Shown: positions 1-4,882, counted from the first letter of the stretch. The stretch: 5,450 bases of DNA from RGIG250 sp045616885 (GCA_045616885.1 JAZLHS010000045.1:1-5450), one strand, 5' to 3'. Notes: generated from the sequence alone by a model not told the origin. A program made the numbers and translations.

Positions 1-33
1 CTGGCGGGAAAGCTGCTGAAACTGCAAGCGTAA
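1..33 (+). CDS. Possible C-terminal tail of a plus-strand gene (partial)
   Basis: Frame 1 is open from the window edge and reads LAGKLLKLQA followed by TAA at 31-33. The codons (CTG, GCG, AAG, CAA) look like ordinary coding usage, and an AT-rich promoter-like region begins right after the stop, which fits a gene boundary. Only ten codons are visible, so no product can be named. The minus strand is also open across these bases, so the call is tentative. Confidence 0.3.
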   Translation: MAGKLLKLQA

Positions 34-50
34 TGTTTTTCGTAATCCTA

Positions 51-78
51 TTGTCAAAAATATATAAGATGCTATAAT
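51..78 (+). promoter_or_regulatory. Strong sigma-70/SigA-type promoter for a putative antisense RNA
   Basis: The -35 box TTGTCA (51-56; 5 of 6 consensus) and the perfect -10 box TATAAT (73-78) are separated by 16 bases of A/T-rich DNA. Transcription would start near 85. No plus-strand ORF with a ribosome binding site follows. The transcript would instead run about 80 bases to the intrinsic terminator at 132-166, converging on the small minus-strand toxin-like ORF at 180-257. Confidence 0.65.
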
Positions 79-84
79 AAAGAC

Positions 85-166
85 AGTAAGAGGCCGCTGA
101 TTGCTTTCGTCAGTTCCCTCTAAATTGTGTGAGAGACCGGCTATTGGCGTAGCCGGTCTTTGTTTT
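85..166 (+). ncRNA. Putative small antisense RNA (type I antitoxin candidate)
   Basis: The unit is bounded by the near-consensus promoter at 51-78 and a terminator with a T-rich tail ending near 166, giving a predicted RNA of about 80 nt. It contains no ATG and no ORF. It folds into two stem-loops. The first, at 89-121, pairs AGAGG with CCTCT, then GCTGAT with GTCAGT around a seven-base loop. The second is the terminator hairpin. Its whole length is complementary to the region just 3' of the minus-strand peptide ORF that stops at 180. If that ORF is transcribed past its stop, the RNA would pair with the 3' untranslated region, as RatA does with txpA mRNA in Bacillus. The RNA itself is an inference; promoter, hairpins and terminator are seen directly. 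Confidence 0.5.
132..166 (+). terminator. Rho-independent terminator of the putative antisense RNA
   Basis: AGACCGGCTA (134-143) is the exact reverse complement of TAGCCGGTCT (150-159), with a six-base loop. The stem can extend two more pairs (132-133 with 160-161, one of them G-U). TTTGTTTTCT follows on the plus strand, so termination is directional to the right. On the minus strand the hairpin is followed by CTCACACAA, which is not a U-tract. Confidence 0.75.
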
Positions 167-179
167 CTCTATCACAAAA

Positions 180-257
180 TTATTTGCGACTGTAGTAAAC
201 TGTGGCCACAAGCGTAAGAATCGCAATCGTAAGCGACAGCATTTCATACATACTCAT
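180..257 (-). CDS. Small hydrophobic peptide, holin-like type I toxin candidate (25 aa)
   Basis: The ORF begins MSMYEMLSL and ends YYSRK, then TAA at 180-182. A single hydrophobic segment covers about residues 7-22 and is followed by a basic tail (S-R-K), suggesting one transmembrane helix. The start is secured by an excellent Shine-Dalgarno sequence, AAAGGGGGTGG (262-272), a few bases before the ATG at 257. The N-terminal pattern M-S-x-Y-E-x-L-x-L resembles the short 'putative holin-like toxin' peptides of Firmicutes, which inflict membrane damage when over-expressed and are silenced by antisense RNA; this is by memory of the family, not a search. Context supports it: own promoter (311-339), structured leader hiding the ribosome binding site, and a convergent promoter/terminator unit over its 3' flank. 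It lies directly downstream of cca on the same strand. It could instead be a harmless small membrane protein. Confidence 0.65.
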   Translation of the reverse strand: MSMYEMLSLTIAILTLVATVYYSRK

Positions 258-261
258 GGTA

Positions 262-278
262 CCACCCCCTTTCGGGGA
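262..278 (-). promoter_or_regulatory. Hairpin sequestering the toxin Shine-Dalgarno sequence
   Basis: On the minus strand CCCC (274-277) pairs with GGGG (266-269) around a GAAA tetraloop (270-273), with one more possible U-G pair (278 with 265). The 3' arm is the core of the Shine-Dalgarno sequence AAAGGGGGTGG that serves the ATG at 257. Folding would hide the ribosome binding site, a common safeguard in type I toxin mRNAs. The palindrome is seen directly; the regulatory role is inferred. Confidence 0.55.
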
Positions 279-291
279 AACCGACTATCAA

Positions 292-305
292 CGGCATTAC
301 TGCCG
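292..305 (-). other. 5'-end stem-loop of the putative toxin mRNA
   Basis: On the minus strand CGGCA (301-305) and TGCCG (292-296) pair perfectly around a GTAA (GNRA) tetraloop. The predicted transcription start from the promoter at 311-339 falls at about 304-306, so this hairpin would sit at the extreme 5' end of the mRNA, where such structures usually protect against decay. An alternative pairing exists: CTTTCGG (303-309) is complementary to CCGAAAG (269-275) in the downstream Shine-Dalgarno hairpin, so the two folds could compete. Confidence 0.45.
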
Positions 306-310
306 AAAGT

Positions 311-339
311 ATTTTAACACATCTGTATCAAAAACACAA
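311..339 (-). promoter_or_regulatory. Promoter for the small peptide gene
   Basis: Reading the minus strand, the -10 box TAAAAT (311-316; 5 of 6 consensus) is preceded by TG one base upstream, giving an extended -10 element. A weak -35 box TTGTGT (334-339) lies exactly 17 bases upstream. It sits in the AT-rich gap between the cca stop codon (354) and the peptide ORF, so the peptide would have its own transcript with a leader of about 47 nt. Confidence 0.45.
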
Positions 340-353
340 TTAAAACGGAATTG

Positions 354-1691
354 CTATTTGTATTTTCTCAGAAGCTTTTTTACTCGCCGTAGGCGTTCCT
401 CGTATATCCACTCGCCCACTGCCGGACCGCAGAGGTCAGCCGGAGCGTCGCCGCCTTTGACGCTGCGGATGGCCTGCAGGAACTCATCCATCCGATAGAG
501 GTACGGCGGCATTAACCGAGCCAGTTCCCCGATAGCTTCATCGAGGTGGTCGATAGTCCGTGAAGTGATGAATCGCATACCGCCATCAATGACCAGCAGC
601 AGGACAAAATCATCTGCTGCGAGATACGGCTTCACCTTGTCGATGCTCACCAGCAGCTCCGTTATTTTTCCCGGCTTGGCTAGCCGAGCCGCCCGCATGT
701 GTTCATAGATGGCGAACTCTCCCGCCCGCAAAAGATTGTTGGGGAGAGTCATCCGCTCATTCCATGCCTTCAGGGCATCGAGACCACGCACTTCATGACC
801 GTAGTGATGTGGAAGAATATCCGGCGGCGTCAATCCCTTGCCCAAGTCATGGACAAGAGCTGCAAAGCGACCGGTGATATTCTTCGTCTTTCGACAGGCA
901 AGGGCAAAGGTCAGCATCGTATGATTCCAAGAGTCGCCCTCCGGATGCCAGTTAGCCGGCTGCTCCTTGCCGATGAGAGCATGAAGCTCCGGAAACACCG
1001 TCTCTGTAAGGTTGGCACGCCGCAGCATGATGAAGAACCGTTCCGGTGCTCCGCCCTGCTGACAGTCAATGGACAGCACCCGCATCAGCTCACCCACGAT
1101 GCGCTCACCGCTGACGGTTTTCAATTCTTCCGCCAATGCCGCCATTGCTTCCAGCGTATCCGCGTCAATTTCAAAGCCAAATTCCGCCGCCTGACGAGCT
1201 GCCCGCAGTGCCCGCAGAGGGTCCTCGGCAAAATGCTCGCCGGTACGGCGGATTATTTTTTTCTCAATGTCTCGCTGTCCCCCATAGGGGTCGATAAGCT
1301 CTCCCGTGAGAATGTCCACCGCCATGCTGTTCATAGTGGTATCCCGACGATGAAGGTCTGCCTCAATAGATATATCCCGGTCTGCACAGACAGCGAAGCC
1401 GGTGTAGCCGGTGCCTGTCTTTCGCTCTGTGCGACAGAGAGCCACCTCGCAGGACTGACCGTCTATGTCCATGAGATAGACCGGGAAGCTCTTGCCGACA
1501 GCTCGCGGCACCGCTCCGTTCTCCGTGAAGACCGCTTCTATATCGTCCGGCGAGAAACCCTCCAGCACATAGTCCCGGTCATGGCTTCTATCGGCGGAAA
1601 TCCCCCGCACTCTGTCACGAACCCAGCCGCCCACGATATAGGCTCGGCCGCCTGCGGCCTCGGCTCGCTTTGCAAATTCTAATTCTGTCAT
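354..1691 (-). CDS. cca: CCA-adding tRNA nucleotidyltransferase with HD domain
   Basis: The 445-residue protein adds or repairs the 3'-CCA end of tRNAs using CTP and ATP, in the cytoplasm and without a nucleic acid template. The head domain (about 17-160) shows GGWVRD (21-26), the catalytic metal-binding D38-R-D40, CRTERKTGTGYTGF (86-99), the RRD motif (115-117) and EDPLRALRAAR (156-166). An RNA-binding segment follows (about 165-230). An HD phosphohydrolase domain occupies about 245-350, with WHPE (248-251), H257, H281-D282 and GKGLTPP. These stretches match the E. coli-type enzyme, whose HD domain has 2',3'-cyclic phosphodiesterase, 2'-nucleotidase and phosphatase activities; B. subtilis Cca lacks such a domain. 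Length is slightly above E. coli Cca because of about 16 extra N-terminal residues. The ATG at 1691 is the only plausible start (in-frame TGA three codons upstream), but it lacks a clear Shine-Dalgarno sequence. Stop is TAG. It appears monocistronic; no convincing promoter was found. Confidence 0.93.
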   Translation of the reverse strand: MTELEFAKRAEAAGGRAYIVGGWVRDRVRGISADRSHDRDYVLEGFSPDDIEAVFTENGAVPRAVGKSFPVYLMDIDGQSCEVALCRTERKTGTGYTGFAVCADRDISIEADLHRRDTTMNSMAVDILTGELIDPYGGQRDIEKKIIRRTGEHFAEDPLRALRAARQAAEFGFEIDADTLEAMAALAEELKTVSGERIVGELMRVLSIDCQQGGAPERFFIMLRRANLTETVFPELHALIGKEQPANWHPEGDSWNHTMLTFALACRKTKNITGRFAALVHDLGKGLTPPDILPHHYGHEVRGLDALKAWNERMTLPNNLLRAGEFAIYEHMRAARLAKPGKITELLVSIDKVKPYLAADDFVLLLVIDGGMRFITSRTIDHLDEAIGELARLMPPYLYRMDEFLQAIRSVKGGDAPADLCGPAVGEWIYEERLRRVKKLLRKYK

Positions 1692-1696
1692 ATCAT

Positions 1697-1716
1697 TTCA
1701 CAAAACAGTCTGTGAA
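1697..1716. repeat. Small inverted repeat just upstream of cca
   Basis: TTCACA (1697-1702) and TGTGAA (1711-1716) are exact reverse complements separated by eight bases, ending six bases before the cca ATG at 1689-1691. It occupies the place where the ribosome binding site should be, and no purine-rich Shine-Dalgarno sequence is visible there. It could be an operator, an RNA hairpin affecting cca translation, or chance. Confidence 0.35.
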
Positions 1717-1746
1717 TAAAAGTCTGACGAAAACACGCTCTCGCAC

Positions 1747-1798
1747 TGCGACTCCCTAAGCTCTGCCTTCGTTACACTCGGCAATCGCTAAGGTCGCA
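1747..1798. repeat. Imperfect palindrome 1 of an intergenic cluster
   Basis: TGCGAC (1747-1752) pairs with GTCGCA (1793-1798), and inside it TGCC (1764-1767) pairs with GGCA (1780-1783) around a 12-base loop TTCGTTACACTC. The flanks between the two stems do not pair well. The loop resembles the loop of the next palindrome (common pattern TYGYTACRCTCGG), suggesting related repeat units. Confidence 0.45.
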
Positions 1799-1806
1799 TG
1801 CATGAC

Positions 1807-1852
1807 ACTCACTAAATTCGTCCGTCGCTACGCTCGGACTCATTAAGTGAGT
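1807..1852. repeat. Imperfect palindrome 2 of an intergenic cluster
   Basis: ACTCACT (1807-1813) pairs with AGTGAGT (1846-1852) and GTCCG (1820-1824) with CGGAC (1835-1839) on one axis. AAT/ATT (1815-1817 with 1842-1844) pairs in between, leaving only three mismatched positions per arm. The loop is TCGCTACGCT. The structure is REP-like. There is no U-tract on either side, so it is not an obvious terminator. Confidence 0.6.
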
Positions 1853-1861
1853 TAGTCTGGG

Positions 1862-1933
1862 TTATCTGCGTAGCGGTACTAGGCTCCTGCTTCGTATGCT
1901 TACTTGCAGGTCGCCAAGTACCGACGCAGATAA
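1862..1933. repeat. Large bulged palindrome 3 (about 72-nt stem-loop)
   Basis: The outer arms TTATCTGCGT (1862-1871) and ACGCAGATAA (1924-1933) are perfect complements. After a two-base bulge (AG, 1872-1873), CGGTACT (1874-1880) pairs with AGTACCG (1917-1923). GGC then pairs with GCC (1882-1884 with 1913-1915), and CCTGC with GCAGG (1886-1890 with 1906-1910), around a 15-base loop. In total 25 base pairs are present, far beyond chance. No protein is encoded, and no T-rich tail makes it a standard terminator. Together with palindromes 1 and 2 it fills most of the 330-base gap between thrB and cca. Confidence 0.75.
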
Positions 1934-1977
1934 ACGGTTTTCTTACAGACATTATTCCCAGCGTCTACATCAAGGAA

Positions 1978-2017
1978 GGGACTGCGAAAAAATGAGTGCT
2001 CATTTTTTCACAGTCCC
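1978..2017 (-). terminator. Terminator-like hairpin ending the hom-thrB operon
   Basis: This is a 40-base palindrome with one mismatch. GGGACTG (1978-1984) pairs with CAGTCCC (2011-2017), and GAAAAAATGAG (1986-1996) pairs with CTCATTTTTTC (1999-2009). It starts only a few bases past the thrB stop. On the minus strand it is followed by TTCCTTGATG, a poor U-tract, though the A/T-rich inner stem could help. It shares its sequence with the hairpin after yqeB at 4888-4926, so it belongs to a repeated terminator/palindrome family. Confidence 0.65.
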
Positions 2018-2022
2018 CAATT

Positions 2023-2973
2023 TTACCACTCTTTACGATGAGATATTACCTTTGCGCCGTCGCGGTCGATATCCAGCACGATTGCTCTGGCATCTGCGCC
2101 GTTGGCTCGGAAGGCTTCAACCATTGCATCGCCGATAGCCGCCGTTTTGTCCAGCGTAAAGGCGATAATAGTCGGCCCTGCACCCGACAGCACGCAACCA
2201 ATGGCTCCGGCCTTTCTTGCCGCCTCAGTGACAGCATCGAAGCCGGGAATCAGGCTCTTACGATAGGGCTGATGGAGCTTGTCCTCCAGTGCCATCTTCA
2301 GATAGTCGGCCTTGCCTCTGGCCATTGCAGCAGCCAGCAGAGCGGCACGGCTCACATTGAAGACACCATCGACCCGCGGCACCTCATTTGGCAGCACACT
2401 GCGAGCCAGCCGGGTAGACAGAGTGAAATCCGGCACAGCGACGACAGCCTTCAGCGGAATGTCCGGTGTAAAGGCGATGCAGTCAGGCTTTCCTTCGTAG
2501 GTGACGCTGACGGAGAAGCCGCCGTAAATAGCAGGCGCCACATTGTCCGGATGACCCTCAAGCTCAGTAGCCAAAGCAAGTATTCCCTTCTTGTCAAGCG
2601 GACAACCCAGCCACTCATTGGCTGCCCTCAGGCCGCCGACGATAGCGGTAGCGCTGGAGCCCATACCGCGGGACACGGGAATCTTGCTGTACATCCGCAT
2701 CTTCATGCCCCGGTACATATCGGCGTTGCCGGTGCGGGACAGGAGCAGACGAACCGTGCTCCATATCATATTTGTTTCATCGGTAGGAAGCATATCTGCT
2801 CCCTCACCGTATGACTCTATATCAAATTTTTCTTCCTGATACAGCTCCAGCTCCAGCTCGTTGTACATAGTGAGAGCCAGACCGAGAGTATCAAAGCCGG
2901 GACCAAGGTTGGCACTGGTGGCAGGGACTCTGACCCGAACAACGCCGCCTACGGTCTTATCCTTGTTTTCCAT
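2023..2973 (-). CDS. thrB: Homoserine kinase
   Basis: The 316-residue GHMP-family kinase phosphorylates L-homoserine with ATP to O-phospho-L-homoserine, the substrate of threonine synthase, in the cytoplasm. All three GHMP motifs are visible: motif 1 VPATSANLGPGFD (16-28), the ATP-binding glycine-rich motif 2 with RGMGSSATA (102-110), and motif 3 VLSGAGPTI (261-269). EGHPDN (139-144) is the usual homoserine kinase signature segment. Length is typical (about 300-320). The ATG at 2973 is preceded by TGAGG seven bases upstream. The gene starts 13 bases after hom ends, so the two are co-transcribed and probably translationally coupled through the stem-loop at 2974-2990. The stop TAA (2023-2025) is immediately followed by a terminator-like hairpin. 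No thrC follows, so threonine synthase must be encoded elsewhere. Confidence 0.97.
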   Translation of the reverse strand: MENKDKTVGGVVRVRVPATSANLGPGFDTLGLALTMYNELELELYQEEKFDIESYGEGADMLPTDETNMIWSTVRLLLSRTGNADMYRGMKMRMYSKIPVSRGMGSSATAIVGGLRAANEWLGCPLDKKGILALATELEGHPDNVAPAIYGGFSVSVTYEGKPDCIAFTPDIPLKAVVAVPDFTLSTRLARSVLPNEVPRVDGVFNVSRAALLAAAMARGKADYLKMALEDKLHQPYRKSLIPGFDAVTEAARKAGAIGCVLSGAGPTIIAFTLDKTAAIGDAMVEAFRANGADARAIVLDIDRDGAKVISHRKEW

Positions 2974-2990
2974 ATAACTGCCTCAGTTAT
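2974..2990 (-). promoter_or_regulatory. Stem-loop at the hom/thrB junction
   Basis: On the minus strand ATAACTG (2984-2990) and CAGTTAT (2974-2980) are perfect complements separated by only AGG. The repeat contains the hom stop codon TAA and ends at the base before the thrB ATG. The loop and adjoining stem are the thrB Shine-Dalgarno sequence (TGAGG). Ribosomes terminating hom would melt it, which suggests translational coupling; the role is inferred. Confidence 0.5.
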
Positions 2991-4288
2991 TCTGTCTCGA
3001 GAGACTTATCAACGCGAATCACGCTGCAGACCTTCGCATTGCCCGGCAGGGCGACCACAGCCTGAGTCGCTGCAACAATACCGCTGTGCTTCACGGTGTG
3101 GGTAACGATAACTACCTCGGCGCTGTCATCCACATGACGCTGCAGAACAGACTTCAGGCTGACGCCTGCCCAGCCGAAAGCGGTAGCAACTGAACCGAGG
3201 ACACCGGGACGGTCATCCATCCGGAGTCGCATGTAGTAGCGAGACTCCGTCTCTTCGATGGGGCATATCTCCTTGGGCTCGAAGAATTCCGGATTGATGC
3301 GGCCGCGGGAGTCGGTAAGAATTCCGCGGGCAGCCTCTACGATATCAGCGATAACAGCAGATGCCGTGGGTCGTCCGCCGGCACCGCGGCCATAGAACAT
3401 TGCCTCGCCGATGGCATTGCCTAGGACGAAAATTGCATTGAATACTCCGTTGACACTGGCCAAGGGATGATCCTTCGTCAGGAAAGTCGGATGGACTCGA
3501 ACATCAATGCCTTTGCCTTCCACGCGGCGAGCTATAGCCAAAAGCTTAACAACATAGTCCAGCTTCTTTGCATATTCGATATCAACAGCGGTGACATTGG
3601 TGATGCCCTCCACCGTCACATCATCAAAGGTAATATGAGTGTTGAAGGCAAGTGAGGCGAGAATGGCCGCCTTGCGGGCAGCATCAAAGCCGCCGACATC
3701 GGCAGTGGGGTCAGCCTCGGCATAGCCCTCGGCCTGAGCTTCCTTCAGAACTACATCGTAGTCCATACCGGCATTTGTCATCTTCGTCAGCATATAGTTG
3801 GTGGTGCCGTTGACGATGCCCATTACCTCGGTGAAGCGGTTAGCTGTGAGGCACTGCTTGAAGGGAGTGATGATGGGGATACCGCCGCCGACGGATGCCT
3901 CGAAGAGAAAATCTACATGATTCTTTGCCGCTGCCTCGAACATCTCCAGACCGAACTGCGCAACCACATCCTTATTGGCGGTGACAACGGACTTGCCGGC
4001 AGCCATTGCCTTCAGCATATATTCTCTGGCCGGTGTGGTGCCGCCCATCAGCTCTACTACGATATCGATATCCGGATCATTGATGATGGCATCGATGTCC
4101 GTTACCAGCTCCAGGTCCTCCAGACCGGGACGCTTCTTGCCGGCGTTGTGAACAAGCGCTTTCTTTATTACCAGAGATGCGCCGACCTTACGGTCTATCT
4201 CATGGAAGTTGTCCTTTAGAACCTGAACTACTCCGGTTCCTACTGTGCCGAGTCCCAGCAGACCAAGGCCTATTACATCTTTTTTCAT
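2987..4288 (-). CDS. hom: Homoserine dehydrogenase with C-terminal ACT domain
   Basis: The 433-residue enzyme reduces L-aspartate 4-semialdehyde to L-homoserine with NAD(P)H, at the branch toward threonine and methionine. The N-terminal Rossmann domain carries GLGTVGTG (12-19) and VELMGG (78-83). TANK (103-106) lies at the cofactor/substrate interface. The catalytic region includes SVGGGIP (132-138), NGTTNY (160-165) and GYAEADPTADVGGFDAARK (188-206), with the expected acidic residues and K206. A C-terminal ACT domain (about 350-430, DRPGVLGSV at 359-367) is the usual site of threonine feedback inhibition in this monofunctional type, which fits the typical 430-residue length. No aspartokinase is fused. 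The ATG at 4288 follows an AGGAAGGA Shine-Dalgarno sequence, placed somewhat far upstream. It lies 27 bases after the ACT-protein gene and 13 bases before thrB. Confidence 0.97.
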   Translation of the reverse strand: MKKDVIGLGLLGLGTVGTGVVQVLKDNFHEIDRKVGASLVIKKALVHNAGKKRPGLEDLELVTDIDAIINDPDIDIVVELMGGTTPAREYMLKAMAAGKSVVTANKDVVAQFGLEMFEAAAKNHVDFLFEASVGGGIPIITPFKQCLTANRFTEVMGIVNGTTNYMLTKMTNAGMDYDVVLKEAQAEGYAEADPTADVGGFDAARKAAILASLAFNTHITFDDVTVEGITNVTAVDIEYAKKLDYVVKLLAIARRVEGKGIDVRVHPTFLTKDHPLASVNGVFNAIFVLGNAIGEAMFYGRGAGGRPTASAVIADIVEAARGILTDSRGRINPEFFEPKEICPIEETESRYYMRLRMDDRPGVLGSVATAFGWAGVSLKSVLQRHVDDSAEVVIVTHTVKHSGIVAATQAVVALPGNAKVCSVIRVDKSLETE

Positions 4289-4322
4289 TGACTGAGTTAT
4301 CCTTCCTGTGCTTCCTCAGTCA
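4289..4322 (-). promoter_or_regulatory. Stem-loop at the ACT-gene/hom junction
   Basis: On the minus strand TGACTGAG (4315-4322) and CTCAGTCA (4289-4296) form a perfect 8-bp inverted repeat with an 18-base loop. The upstream TGA stop codon lies in the 5' arm, the AGGAAGGA Shine-Dalgarno sequence of hom lies in the loop, and the 3' arm abuts the hom ATG. Folding would shorten the rather long SD-to-ATG distance. A coupling role is inferred from this geometry. Confidence 0.5.
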
Positions 4323-4765
4323 CCATGACCGAGAATTTCTAATCGTTTGACGCCGGTGACCATCCGCAGCTTATCCAGCAGCGCTTCGAGGTCTACGGTA
4401 AGCAGTGCCGTCTCGATGGTGAGGGCAACACTGGCCACGCCCTGCTGCGGAATACCCTGATTGATGGTCAGCACATTGCCCCGGTCACCGCTGATGGTGT
4501 TCAGTACACTGGAAAGGACACCGGGACGATTGCTCAACAGCAGATTGATTGCGATTATCTTGTTGCGGCTAGCCTCAAAGAAGGGGAAAACGTAGTCCTT
4601 GTACTTATAGTACGCACTGCGGGACAGGTTTGCCATTACCACCGCCTTGTTGACAGTCTTGGCTTCACCGCTCTTCAGCATTTCCTTTACCTTGATGGTC
4701 TTCTTTATGGCTTCCGGCAGGATTTCTTCCCTTACCAGATAAAAGCCGCTTTCTTCCTGTTTCAT
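4316..4765 (-). CDS. ACT-domain protein of the PheB/UPF0735 family
   Basis: This 149-residue cytoplasmic protein is related to B. subtilis PheB. The opening GFYLVREEILPEAIKKT (7-23) and the segment LSRSAYYKYKDYVFPF (47-62) are family hallmarks. The latter lies in a helical region (about 25-58) that looks like a small helix-turn-helix. A C-terminal ACT domain covers about 70-146 (NRPGVLSSVLNTI at 79-91), a fold that usually binds an amino acid. Families of this kind often head hom-thrB operons in Firmicutes and are presumed to sense or regulate amino acid synthesis, but the biochemical role is unproven. I chose the ATG at 4765 because GGAGG (4775-4779) lies nine bases upstream and homologues begin about here. 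A GTG at 4786 and an ATG at 4783 are in frame but would place the ribosome binding site inside the gene. Confidence 0.88.
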   Translation of the reverse strand: MKQEESGFYLVREEILPEAIKKTIKVKEMLKSGEAKTVNKAVVMANLSRSAYYKYKDYVFPFFEASRNKIIAINLLLSNRPGVLSSVLNTISGDRGNVLTINQGIPQQGVASVALTIETALLTVDLEALLDKLRMVTGVKRLEILGHGD

Positions 4766-4774
4766 TATGAGTTG

Positions 4775-4779
4775 CCTCC
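4775..4779 (-). promoter_or_regulatory. Ribosome binding site that fixes the ACT-gene start
   Basis: GGAGG on the minus strand stands nine bases before the ATG at 4763-4765. This is the best Shine-Dalgarno match near this gene and argues against the two in-frame starts further upstream (GTG at 4786, ATG at 4783), which have no comparable site. Confidence 0.7.
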
Positions 4780-4835
4780 ACATCACAAAATGGTGCTGAT
4801 TATTTGGTACTCTTATTATGAATTATTGAGACACT

Positions 4836-4864
4836 ATCTTATCATGTAATCCTCCAATGGGCAA
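4836..4864 (-). promoter_or_regulatory. Promoter of the ACT-hom-thrB operon
   Basis: On the minus strand TTGCCC (4859-4864; 4 of 6 consensus) and TAAGAT (4836-4841; 4 of 6) are separated by exactly 17 bases. Transcription would begin near 4829, leaving a leader of about 64 bases. That leader contains no evident T-box, leader peptide or attenuator. The promoter lies just downstream of the yqeB terminator, so the operon is transcriptionally separated from yqeB. Confidence 0.45.
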
Positions 4865-4882
4865 GTATCTTTTCCTGTATAC

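Noticed and set aside
202..498. A 98-codon open frame on the plus strand across the left intergenic region
   Set aside because: It runs antisense through the small peptide leader and the end of cca, has no ribosome binding site, and shows no protein-like features beyond its length.
699..1682. A 327-codon open frame on the plus strand
   Set aside because: It lies entirely antisense to cca, whose protein is unmistakable. The plus-strand translation has no recognisable domain and low-complexity, Arg/His/Cys-rich composition typical of an antisense shadow.
1862..1933. Integron attC-like recombination site
   Set aside because: The large bulged palindrome recalls attC folding, but the end signatures (GTTRRRY and RYYYAAC) are not present in the right positions and no gene cassette or integrase is nearby.
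1747..1933. CRISPR array
   Set aside because: The units are different palindromes of unequal length without identical direct repeats or regular spacers.
1996..2814. A 272-codon open frame on the plus strand
   Set aside because: It is antisense to thrB, which has all three GHMP kinase motifs, and it begins inside the terminator palindrome without a ribosome binding site.
4766..4786. Longer ACT protein starting at GTG 4786 or ATG 4783
   Set aside because: The only good Shine-Dalgarno sequence (4775-4779) lies downstream of those codons and fits the ATG at 4765, which also agrees with the usual start of the family.
4766..4829. Threonine/isoleucine attenuator, leader peptide or T-box before the operon
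   Set aside because: The predicted leader is only about 64 bases, has no run of Thr or Ile codons, no T-box sequence and no terminator/antiterminator pair.
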